6,057 nt of DNA from Beijerinckiaceae bacterium. GTDB lineage: Bacteria > Pseudomonadota > Alphaproteobacteria > Rhizobiales > Beijerinckiaceae. The translations under genes and the position numbers were made by a program. The first letter of the stretch is position 1. Each line of letters opens with the position of its first letter. Below are positions 1 to 5,848 of the stretch, piece after piece. The stretch covers positions 1 through 6,057 of the forward strand of contig DAICZI010000122.1 of the NCBI GenBank assembly GCA_027311205.1, given 5' to 3'. Under the pieces are notes generated by a model. It was not told the origin of the DNA. It did not search any database and was given only the letters and a program-made list of their open reading frames with translations.

Positions 1-555
1 GACCAGCGCATTGTCGCCTGGCGGCTTCTCGATGAAGCGCCGAACGCTGGCACCGTCAAGCTCAAGCGCGCCATAACGACCGGGCGGTGTCACGGCAGTG
101 ATGGTCGCTGCCTTGCCTTGTGCCTTGTGAAACTTGATCAGGGCGCCAATGTCGATGTCAGCCAGACCATCGCCATAGGTCATGCAGAACGTGCCTTCCG
201 AACCGATCAGGGCCCGCGCCCGCCGCAACCGGCCGCCAGTGTGCGTTGCCTCGCCAGTATCAACCAGCGTGATGCTCCAGGGCTCGGCCTGCGATTGGTG
301 ATAGTGAATCTTGTTTTCGCGCGCATCTATGGTCACATCAGAGGAATGCAGCACATAATTGGCGAAATATTCCTTGATCATGTAGCCTTTGTACCCGAGC
401 AGGATCACAAAATCGTTGATGCCGTGATGGGCATAGATTTTCATGATATGCCAAAGGATCGGCCGCCCGCCGATTTCCACCATCGGTTTGGGACGTAACT
501 GGGTTTCCTCAGCGATGCGCGTGCCGTAACCACCCGCAAGAATGACTGCTTTCAT
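1..555 (-). CDS. rfbF: Glucose-1-phosphate cytidylyltransferase, 3' end outside window
   Basis: Predicted to make CDP-glucose from CTP and alpha-glucose-1-phosphate, the first step toward CDP-linked 3,6-dideoxyhexoses and related sugars of O-antigens and capsules; cytoplasmic. The 185 codons in view, read down to base 1 without a stop, begin MKAVILAGGYGTRIAEET, the nucleotidyltransferase signature (GGYGTR at 8-13). Next come RPKPMVEIGGRPILWHIMK (21-39, with Lys23), DTGEATHTGGRL (99-110), YGDG (127-130, Asp129 the expected metal ligand) and EKP (176-178). The family is usually about 255 residues, so roughly 70 are missing beyond the left edge. The ATG at 555 fits the canonical N-terminus. An in-frame ATG at 588 would add MSSVSEQVGPF; neither has a good Shine-Dalgarno. 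It lies downstream of the acyl-CoA synthetase gene on the same strand and may share its transcript. The family call is strong and the cytidylyl specificity good; a related sugar-1-phosphate nucleotidyltransferase is the alternative. Confidence 0.93.
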   Translation of the reverse strand, partial: MKAVILAGGYGTRIAEETQLRPKPMVEIGGRPILWHIMKIYAHHGINDFVILLGYKGYMIKEYFANYVLHSSDVTIDARENKIHYHQSQAEPWSITLVDTGEATHTGGRLRRARALIGSEGTFCMTYGDGLADIDIGALIKFHKAQGKAATITAVTPPGRYGALELDGASVRRFIEKPPGDNALV

Positions 556-647
556 GAAAGGACCGACCTGTTCCGAGACGCTGCTCATGCCTTAGCGATG
601 AAAGCCTGATCGTTCAATTGCCATATCAGCGCAACAGGCGCGTGCTC
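556..647. other. Intergenic junction between acyl-CoA synthetase and rfbF-like gene
   Basis: This stretch separates the stop codon of the acyl-CoA synthetase (TGA at 650-648) from the likely start of the cytidylyltransferase gene. On the minus strand I see no GC-rich hairpin followed by a T run and no convincing -35/-10 pair. It includes the possible 11-codon upstream extension of the cytidylyltransferase (556-588). The absence of a terminator leaves read-through from the acyl operon possible, but the gap is larger than those inside the operon. Confidence 0.5.
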
Positions 648-2399
648 TCACAGGCGCACGCGCCCGGAGATGATGTCATCATGGCCATCAGCATCAATCG
701 GCATGAAGGAAGCAGCGCCGGGCGCACGAAACCAGAGGGGCTCAGACACAAGGTGCGGATCAAACCCCTGCGCCATCAGCGCCCCTTTTTGTTGCTTGAA
801 TGTCTGGGTTATGGGCAAAGCCGGAGACATGCGCAAAAACAACGGTCGCGCATACAGCGGCAGGTGCGCGTCCAGTGCCGCACTCAAGGCCGCCAGGGCA
901 AACCCGGGGCTCGTCACCAGCGCTGCCATCCCGGCCCGGCCCTCGTGACCGGGAACAAGCACGCCATAAACGGCGCAGTCCACAACGCCCGCGACGGCAC
1001 CCACCACCCCCGCCACTTCGGTCGTGGCGACATTCTCGCCATGCCACCGGAAGGTATCGCCGATGCGATCCACAAAATAATGAAACCCCTGCGCATCGGC
1101 GCGCATCAAATCACCGGTGCGAAACCAGACGTCGCCCTCCGCAAACACATGGCGCAGCAATTTGCGACTGGTCGCCTCGGCATCGGTATAACCCTCAAAC
1201 GCGCCCGCTGCGCCGCGCGCCGCATTGACCAGACCCAGCGCCTCGCCTGGTTCATTGACGGCGCAGCGCTGGCAAAAGCCATCGGCACCGCGCGCCGGCT
1301 CGCCGGTTGCGGGATCATGGCGCACCAGCGCCAGCGGAAAACTGTGCGCCAGAAAGCCCGGAATCCGCCCCAGCGCACCGGGCTTGCCCTCAACATTATA
1401 AAGCGACACATTGCCTTCGGTCGCCGCATAGAATTCCAGAATGCGCGGCAGGGCAAAGCGCGTCGCAAAGGCCTCCCACACCGCGCCGGAAAGCCCATTG
1501 CCGCACGCCAGACGCAGCCGATGCGCCCGCTCCAGCCGATGGTGTGGTGCCTGCACCAGATAGCGGCAGAGTTCGCCAATATACTGGATGATCGTACAGT
1601 CAAACCGTGCGACATCATCCCAAAAGCTGCTGACCGAAAATTTCTCCCGCAGCGCCACAGCCCCTCCCGAAACCAGCATCGCGCCCGGCGCAACCACACC
1701 GCCTACACTGTGACACAGCGGCAAGGGATCATAGAGCCGGTCGGCCGGGCCAGCCTCGGTGAGGCCAGCGAACCACAGGCTCCATGTGAGAATGCGATGA
1801 TGGCTCAACCGCGCTGCCTTCGGCAGCCCCGTCGTGCCCGACGTGAAAATCAGCAGCGCTGGATCAGTCAAAGCCACATCCGGCACTTCGGCCTGATCGA
1901 GCGGCGCATCCGAATAGCTGGACAAAGCCGCGCGAAAATCTGCATCATGGCGCAGCAGGGGCACATCGAGCCGTATCTCATCGCTCAGCGCGCCATCGGC
2001 AATCATCGCTCGCGCGCCCGCGACCCGCAACCCATGCGCGAGACCGGTCGCAGGAAGCTGCGGATTGAGCAGCGCCGTGACAATGCCGATGCGCGCAAGA
2101 CCCAGCCACAAGGCCAGATAGGCCGGACAATTGCGCATGTGCAGCCCGATCACGTCGCCCTTGCGCCAGCCCTGCGCCACCGCGAAACGAGCCATCCGGC
2201 GCATGTCCGCCGCAAGCGCGCCATAGCTCAGCGTCTCCGTCTCGCTTAAGATCGCCGGGCTGCCGCCCGCCTCCAGCGCCCGCGCCTCGATGTGTCGCGG
2301 CAAGGTCAGCCCTGGTTCACGCGCCACTGCCGCCGTGGCTTGCAAAGCCGCGAGCCACAGGCGGTTGGCTGAAGCGCCCGTCGGTTGCGGCGGCGTCAC
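648..2399 (-). CDS. Long-chain acyl-CoA synthetase, FATP/FadD6-like (ANL superfamily)
   Basis: Predicted to adenylate a fatty or other carboxylic acid with ATP and convert it to the acyl-CoA. The 583 residues match the usual FATP-type length (about 580-620). Motifs in order: ATP-binding TSGTTGLPKAA (186-196), YAATEGN (324-330), RTGDL (427-431), the FATP-signature segment DRIGDTFRWHGENVATTEV (444-462) and the C-terminal lysine motif TQTFKQQK (531-538). The tail (GFDPHLVSEPLW to SGRVRL) is also typical of the family. His453 stands where most relatives I recall have Lys in the WKGENV motif. The start is GTG at 2399; its GTGA overlaps the TGA stop of the reductase gene by 4 bp. No separate Shine-Dalgarno is visible, so translation is probably coupled. 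No signal peptide or clear membrane helix is seen. It is the last gene of the tightly packed acyl operon. The substrate cannot be read from sequence: it could supply acyl-CoA to the GNAT-like enzyme or act on a lipid or polyketide acid. Confidence 0.9.
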   Translation of the reverse strand: MTPPQPTGASANRLWLAALQATAAVAREPGLTLPRHIEARALEAGGSPAILSETETLSYGALAADMRRMARFAVAQGWRKGDVIGLHMRNCPAYLALWLGLARIGIVTALLNPQLPATGLAHGLRVAGARAMIADGALSDEIRLDVPLLRHDADFRAALSSYSDAPLDQAEVPDVALTDPALLIFTSGTTGLPKAARLSHHRILTWSLWFAGLTEAGPADRLYDPLPLCHSVGGVVAPGAMLVSGGAVALREKFSVSSFWDDVARFDCTIIQYIGELCRYLVQAPHHRLERAHRLRLACGNGLSGAVWEAFATRFALPRILEFYAATEGNVSLYNVEGKPGALGRIPGFLAHSFPLALVRHDPATGEPARGADGFCQRCAVNEPGEALGLVNAARGAAGAFEGYTDAEATSRKLLRHVFAEGDVWFRTGDLMRADAQGFHYFVDRIGDTFRWHGENVATTEVAGVVGAVAGVVDCAVYGVLVPGHEGRAGMAALVTSPGFALAALSAALDAHLPLYARPLFLRMSPALPITQTFKQQKGALMAQGFDPHLVSEPLWFRAPGAASFMPIDADGHDDIISGRVRL

Positions 2400-3121
2400 G
2401 CCGTCGCCACGGCATCGACCGTCAACACTGTCCCGGTGATGCGGGCCGCGTCTTCGCTCATGAGAAAGGCGACGGCAGCGGCTATATCCTGCGGCTGGAC
2501 GAGTTGCGCCATGGCGCTGCGCCGCGCCACTTGTGCCCGTTGCCCGGAATCCATGGAACTTGTCAGTTCTGTTTCGGCAAAACCCGGCGCAACCGCATTG
2601 ACTGTGATGCCGACCTTGCCGACATCCCTGGCCAGCGAGCGCGTGAAGCCGACCATCGCCGCCTTGGTCGCGCCATAGACGCTGAGCCCGGCGAAGCCGG
2701 TGCTTGCGATGATCGACGCCATATTGACAACACGCCCGGCCTTTTGCTGCATCATGGAGCGCGGGGCATATTTCGTCAGCAACAGCGGCGAGACAGTGTT
2801 CAGCCGTACCAAAGCTTCAATCTGCGCCTGGGACAGACTGGTCAGCAGCCCCTCGGCGCTGGCGGCTGCATTGTTGACCAGCCCATAAATCGGCCCGAAC
2901 GCCGCCTTGATCGCCCGCACATGCCCGGCAATCCCCTCAAGATCAGAGAGATCGGCGGCATGAAAATGGATTTCACCGGCGCTGGATGCACCGATGGCGG
3001 CCTGCAGCCCAGCGCTGGAGTGCCGCGCCAGAGCGATCACGCGAAAGCCATCGGCGGCGAGGCGCTGCGCAATGGCAAGCCCGAACCCCCGGCTCGCGCC
3101 ACTAATGAGCACATTACGCAT
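2396..3121 (-). CDS. SDR-family oxidoreductase, FabG-like (3-oxoacyl reductase type)
   Basis: A classical short-chain dehydrogenase/reductase of 241 residues, close to FabG length. Visible landmarks: the cofactor loop GASRGFG (8-14), Asp57 in AADL, NNAA (83-86, usually NNAG), Asn108, Ser136 in VVNMAS, and the catalytic pair Tyr149 and Lys153 in YGATK, followed by NAVAPG (175-180). The complete N-S-Y-K set argues for an active NAD(P)(H) enzyme. Next to a dedicated acyl carrier protein it most plausibly reduces a 3-oxoacyl-ACP or -CoA, or oxidises the hydroxyacyl form; a sugar or other carbonyl substrate cannot be excluded. The ATG at 3121 is preceded by GGAG (3132-3129) at 7-nt spacing. The gene starts 8 bp inside the end of the ligase gene and its own stop overlaps the GTG of the next gene, so it is locked into the operon by overlaps at both ends. 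Confidence 0.92.
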   Translation of the reverse strand: MRNVLISGASRGFGLAIAQRLAADGFRVIALARHSSAGLQAAIGASSAGEIHFHAADLSDLEGIAGHVRAIKAAFGPIYGLVNNAAASAEGLLTSLSQAQIEALVRLNTVSPLLLTKYAPRSMMQQKAGRVVNMASIIASTGFAGLSVYGATKAAMVGFTRSLARDVGKVGITVNAVAPGFAETELTSSMDSGQRAQVARRSAMAQLVQPQDIAAAVAFLMSEDAARITGTVLTVDAVATA

Positions 3122-4505
3122 GGCGTCGCTCCAGTTTGCCGCCCGCCGTCATCGGCAACTCCGCGACAAATGTCAGCGAAACCGGCACCTTGTGCCTGGG
3201 CAGGATGGCGCGGCAGGTGCTCAGGATGTCGGCTCGCAGCGCGGCCTCATCACTGCCCGCCACGGCCACCACGTCGGCGGCAACCAGGGCCCCGGTCAGG
3301 GGACTTTTGCGGGCACGCACCCGCGATTGGCGCACCCTAGCGACGCTGTTGATGACGGCCTCAACCTCTTCAGGCGCGACCTTCAAGCCACCAACATTGA
3401 TGACGCCGCTGGCCCGTCCGACAAAATACATGCGCTCGCCGCGCTGCTCGACCAGATCGCCGGTATCAACAAAGCCCTCGGCATCATGCAGCACCCCGCC
3501 CGCGCCGGCATAGGCCGACGCTGTGCGCGCCGAGCGCAAATGCAGCGTGCCGTGAAGCACCCGCATCTCGACCTTGCCTGGCGCACCGATCCAGCTTGCC
3601 GGAAACCCGGCCAGCCCATCGTTGACTTCAAATGCCACACCAGCCTCGGTGGAGGCAAAGGCATGGCCAACCGGCACGCCTGGAAACGCCGCCTTCAGCG
3701 CGTCAAGCACCGGCTGATCGACGACTTCGCCCGACAGCCGCAGATAGCGCGGTTTCAGCCGGGTCAGATCGGGGTGCATCAGCGCCTGCCGCCAATGGCT
3801 CGGCGTTCCCGCCAGATGCGTGACGCCAGCGGCGCTGAGCCGCGCGATGAACGCCGCCATCGGCTCGCCCGATTGAGAGAGCACCATAGAGCCGCCGCCC
3901 GTCAGCGCCCGCAGCAGCATCTGCAGCCCGCCATAGCGCCGGACGTCGTAAAATGTGCCCCATACAACACCGGCACTCGCAGCAACCGGCGCAATCGCCC
4001 ACGTCAGCCCGGCAAAACCGTGTGCTACCAGCTTGGGTGTGCCGGAGGTGCCGGAAGTGAACATCAACCACTGCGTATCGCAGCCCGGCGCAGGCCGTGC
4101 CACACGCCGCGAGCCTGTCGCCGGAGCGAGGGCGCGCACGCCAGCGGGCAATGCGAGCCCCTCCAGCGTCGCCTCGTCATAAACATGGGTCACACCATGA
4201 TCGACCATCACCTGCACGGCGCTCGCGGCGCCGATATCCGGCGGGCACAAGATCAAGCGCCCGGCATGGCCATCAAGGTTGATCAGTGCCACAACAAAAT
4301 CATGCTGGTCACGGGTGCGCAGCATCACGGTGGACGCGCTCGTGATGCCCTCCAGCGCCAGATGTCGCGTCGCGGCAATTTCGGCCAGATCAAGCCCGGC
4401 ATCCGCCGCAAACAGGCGCGCGCCCCCGGCCCGCGCTGCCACACGCTGAGCAAGCGTCACGCGCAGGTCTGGTGTAACATCAAGGGCGGGGGCGTGCATC
4501 GGCAT
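3114..4505 (-). CDS. AMP-dependent acyl ligase (ANL superfamily), probable ACP-loading enzyme
   Basis: A compact adenylate-forming enzyme of 463 residues, shorter than typical acyl-CoA synthetases (500-600) because the N-terminal subdomain is abbreviated. It carries TSGTSGTPK (150-158) for ATP phosphate binding, ASTEAG (284-289), VDTGDL (346-351), the hinge and A8 region GRASGVINVGGLKVAPEEVE (363-382) and a C-terminal MTAGGKLER (452-460), where Lys457 is the expected adenylation lysine. The chemistry is therefore carboxylate + ATP to acyl-AMP, then transfer to a thiol. The acyl carrier protein gene ends only 15 bp upstream, so the 4'-phosphopantetheine arm of that ACP is the likely acceptor; CoA is the alternative. 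The start is ATG at 4505, with a second ATG two codons later (4499). Neither has a strong Shine-Dalgarno, consistent with re-initiation after the ACP. Its 3' end overlaps the reductase start by 8 bp. The substrate is unknown; the short form suggests a small acid rather than a long-chain fatty acid. Confidence 0.9.
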   Translation of the reverse strand: MPMHAPALDVTPDLRVTLAQRVAARAGGARLFAADAGLDLAEIAATRHLALEGITSASTVMLRTRDQHDFVVALINLDGHAGRLILCPPDIGAASAVQVMVDHGVTHVYDEATLEGLALPAGVRALAPATGSRRVARPAPGCDTQWLMFTSGTSGTPKLVAHGFAGLTWAIAPVAASAGVVWGTFYDVRRYGGLQMLLRALTGGGSMVLSQSGEPMAAFIARLSAAGVTHLAGTPSHWRQALMHPDLTRLKPRYLRLSGEVVDQPVLDALKAAFPGVPVGHAFASTEAGVAFEVNDGLAGFPASWIGAPGKVEMRVLHGTLHLRSARTASAYAGAGGVLHDAEGFVDTGDLVEQRGERMYFVGRASGVINVGGLKVAPEEVEAVINSVARVRQSRVRARKSPLTGALVAADVVAVAGSDEAALRADILSTCRAILPRHKVPVSLTFVAELPMTAGGKLERRHA

Positions 4506-4520
4506 TGCGCTTGCAAGGGG

Positions 4521-4769
4521 CTAGGCTGGCGCGGCCGCGCTATAAAACGCGACCAACTCGCCGAGGCTCTGCGGAAAACGCACATCGTCAGCCGTGGCGA
4601 AGGGGTCAAACCCCAGCTTGTCTTCGAGATTGGCGACCAAAATGGCAAAGCCCAGCGAATCCAGCCCGCAATCAGCCAGCAGTGTCGCATCCGCAAGTGG
4701 CTTCAGCACCTTGCCTTGCTCTTTGGCCACAGACCCGATTTCGTCCATGATGATTTGATGCAAATCCAA
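4521..4769 (-). CDS. Acyl carrier protein
   Basis: An 82-residue phosphopantetheine-binding carrier protein, the usual ACP length. The attachment site is Ser38 in GLDSLG (35-40), followed by the recognition-helix segment FAILVANLEDKLGF (41-54). The sequence around it is acidic, as in ACPs. It lacks the DSLDxVE form of housekeeping AcpP, so it is better read as a specialised carrier for the neighbouring ligase and reductase. The start is TTG at 4769, chosen because GGGAGG (4780-4775) lies 6 nt upstream of it. The first ATG downstream (4748) would remove seven residues of helix I and has no comparable site. As first gene of the minus-strand operon its promoter should lie in 4770-4870. The holo form would need a phosphopantetheinyl transferase encoded elsewhere. 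Confidence 0.93.
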   Translation of the reverse strand: MDLHQIIMDEIGSVAKEQGKVLKPLADATLLADCGLDSLGFAILVANLEDKLGFDPFATADDVRFPQSLGELVAFYSAAAPA

Positions 4770-4774
4770 GATCG

Positions 4775-4780
4775 CCTCCC
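4775..4780 (-). promoter_or_regulatory. Strong ribosome binding site deciding the TTG start of the ACP gene
   Basis: On the minus strand the sequence reads GGGAGG, then five to six bases (cgatc), then TTG. This is the best Shine-Dalgarno in the window and is the reason for placing the ACP start at TTG 4769 rather than at the ATG at 4748. A strong site before a weak start codon is compatible with high ACP output relative to the enzymes downstream (inference). Confidence 0.75.
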
Positions 4781-4796
4781 AAGGGTTCAGAGTGTT

Positions 4797-4814
4797 TTAA
4801 GGCGCAGTGCTTAA
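4797..4814. repeat. Short inverted repeat TTAAG-N8-CTTAA in the divergent promoter region
   Basis: Arms TTAAG (4797-4801) and CTTAA (4810-4814) are separated by 8 bp. The same bases also give a direct repeat of TTAAGG (4797-4802 and 4811-4816) with a 14-bp period. Position and symmetry would fit a small operator, but five-base arms are near what chance allows, so regulatory function is only a suggestion. Confidence 0.3.
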
Positions 4815-4825
4815 GGATTGGTTTG

Positions 4826-4841
4826 GCAGGTTGAATCCTGC
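4826..4841. repeat. Short inverted repeat GCAGG-N6-CCTGC upstream of the GNAT-like gene
   Basis: A perfect 5-bp arm pair with a 6-base spacer (ttgaat), 29 bp before the plus-strand start codon. In RNA from the right arm it could form a small hairpin in the leader; in DNA it could be half of an operator together with the TTAAG repeat just before it. It is not followed by a T run, so it is not an intrinsic terminator. Confidence 0.3.
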
Positions 4842-4870
4842 TGTGCTTTCAGGGATTTCACGTCAACGCC

Positions 4871-5839
4871 ATGCTCCCGCTCCCCCTTGATCCGGTGCCA
4901 CCGCCGCAACGCAGTCGCTGCCGGGAAATCGAAGCTTCCGATCTAGAAGGCGTTCTGGCGCTTCTCTGTGAAGGCTTTCCAGGGCGCAATGAAGCCTGCT
5001 GGCGACAGGGCTTGCAGGCTCTGGCGACGCGCAGCCTCCAGCCTGACGTGCCGCGCTTTGGCTATCTGCTGGAACAGGACGGCCATCTGGCGGGCGCGCT
5101 ATTGCTGATTTTTGTGCCCGCCGAGGCCACAGCCGACGGCCCGCGCTGCAATGTTTCAAGCTGGTATGTGAGGCCGCAGTTCCGGCATTTGGCCAATGTT
5201 CTGGTCAAACAGGCACTCCGGCTCAAGCAGGTCACTTACACCAACCTGTCACCTGCGCCCAAAACGCTGCCACTTCTCAAGGCGCAAGGCTACAAGCGCT
5301 ACAGCGCGGGCTCGTTTCTGGCACTGCCGCTGCTCGGGCGCGGCCTCCAGCGCAAGGTTCGGGCTTTTGATGCGCAACGTGATGCCGCGTTCCTGCCACC
5401 CCACGAATTGCGCCTGCTCAGCGACCATGCGGCGCTGGACTGCATCGTGCTGGTTGGCGAGGATGCGCAAGGGCTGGTGCCTTTTGTGCTCAACCGTGCC
5501 GAGTCGAAGCGCTGGCCAGTCGAGATGGCTGGGTTGATGCGGCGGGTAGGGCCGACGCATCTGCGCCGAATTCCGTCGATCATCGTGCGCCGCCTGCTGC
5601 GGATCCGGTCGTTGATCTATTGCCGCGATACGGCAGATCTCGCACGCTTTGCCCATCCGCTGGGCTATTGGCTCTTGCGCCATCATGGCATCACGCTGGT
5701 GCGTCTTGATGCGCCTGCGCCGCCACAGGGCCTCATCGGCCGGTTTTCGCCGGGGCGAGATCCCAAATATTTCCGGGGCCTCAACGCGCCCCCGCTGAAT
5801 GATCTTGCCTATAGCGAACTCGTCTATTTTGGCTCCTGA
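4871..5839 (+). CDS. GNAT-like acyl-CoA/acyl-ACP acyltransferase, two-domain
   Basis: A 322-residue protein that looks like a GNAT-fold acyltransferase. The N-terminal half (about 18-150) has the strand-helix pattern of the family: CREIEASDLEGVLALLCEGF (17-36), a GYLLEQDGHLAGALLLIF strand pair (64-81), SSWYVRPQFR (96-105) leading into a long helix, then YTNLSPAP (123-130) and LLKAQGYKRY (135-144). The usual acyl-CoA loop RxxGxG/A is degenerate here (Arg105-HLANV). The C-terminal half (about 170-322) could be a second, diverged GNAT domain, as in tandem-GNAT proteins; I see no clear motifs in it. No signal peptide or membrane helix is evident. ATG 4871 is the only ATG available after an in-frame stop at 4832; no good Shine-Dalgarno precedes it (AGGGA at 4851 is 15 nt away). 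It diverges from the ACP operon and is 9 bp from the next gene. Inferred role: transfer of the acyl group made by the left arm to a sugar. The acyltransferase family call is moderate and the substrate unknown. Confidence 0.75.
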   Translation: MLPLPLDPVPPPQRSRCREIEASDLEGVLALLCEGFPGRNEACWRQGLQALATRSLQPDVPRFGYLLEQDGHLAGALLLIFVPAEATADGPRCNVSSWYVRPQFRHLANVLVKQALRLKQVTYTNLSPAPKTLPLLKAQGYKRYSAGSFLALPLLGRGLQRKVRAFDAQRDAAFLPPHELRLLSDHAALDCIVLVGEDAQGLVPFVLNRAESKRWPVEMAGLMRRVGPTHLRRIPSIIVRRLLRIRSLIYCRDTADLARFAHPLGYWLLRHHGITLVRLDAPAPPQGLIGRFSPGRDPKYFRGLNAPPLNDLAYSELVYFGS

Positions 5840-5842
5840 GGT
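5837..5842 (+). promoter_or_regulatory. Ribosome binding site of the TPP-enzyme gene, overlapping the upstream stop codon
   Basis: TGAGGT contains the TGA stop of the GNAT-like gene and a GAGG core 6-7 nt before the ATG at 5849. The overlap suggests coupled translation of the two plus-strand genes and favours 5849 over later in-frame GTG or TTG candidates (5864, 5879, 5909). Confidence 0.6.
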
Positions 5843-5848
5843 TGGCCC

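Larger units (their letters stand above)
4770..4870. promoter_or_regulatory. Divergent promoter region between the ACP operon and the GNAT-TPP operon
   Basis: This 101-bp segment is the only place in the window where transcription diverges, so it should contain promoters for both arms. It is visibly more AT-rich than the flanking genes. I could not identify a convincing pair of -35 and -10 hexamers for either direction. A TTGGCA at 4823-4828 (plus strand) and a TTGACG near 4867 (minus strand) are -35-like, but neither has a good -10 partner at 16-18 bp. Short inverted and direct repeats are listed separately. Confidence 0.6.

Noticed and set aside
589..647. Possible intrinsic terminator or promoter ahead of the rfbF-like gene
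   Set aside because: No stable GC hairpin with T run and no -35/-10 pair could be found on the minus strand, so neither is called.
1106..1699. 197-codon minus-strand frame inside the acyl-CoA synthetase gene
   Set aside because: It is an offset frame of the same strand, rich in Arg and Trp, with no start signal or family resemblance, and is fully contained in a motif-complete gene.
618..2249. 543-codon open frame on the plus strand
   Set aside because: It lies opposite the acyl-CoA synthetase gene, and its product is a low-complexity Arg/His/Gln/Ala-rich string with no family motif. This is the usual antisense shadow of a GC-rich gene; the minus-strand product has every ANL motif.
2994..4814. 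606-codon open frame on the plus strand
   Set aside because: It is antisense to the ligase, ACP and the start of the reductase, crosses three real gene boundaries and gives an Arg/Gln/His-rich product without recognisable domains. It is very long for a shadow, but all three opposing genes are complete and motif-supported.
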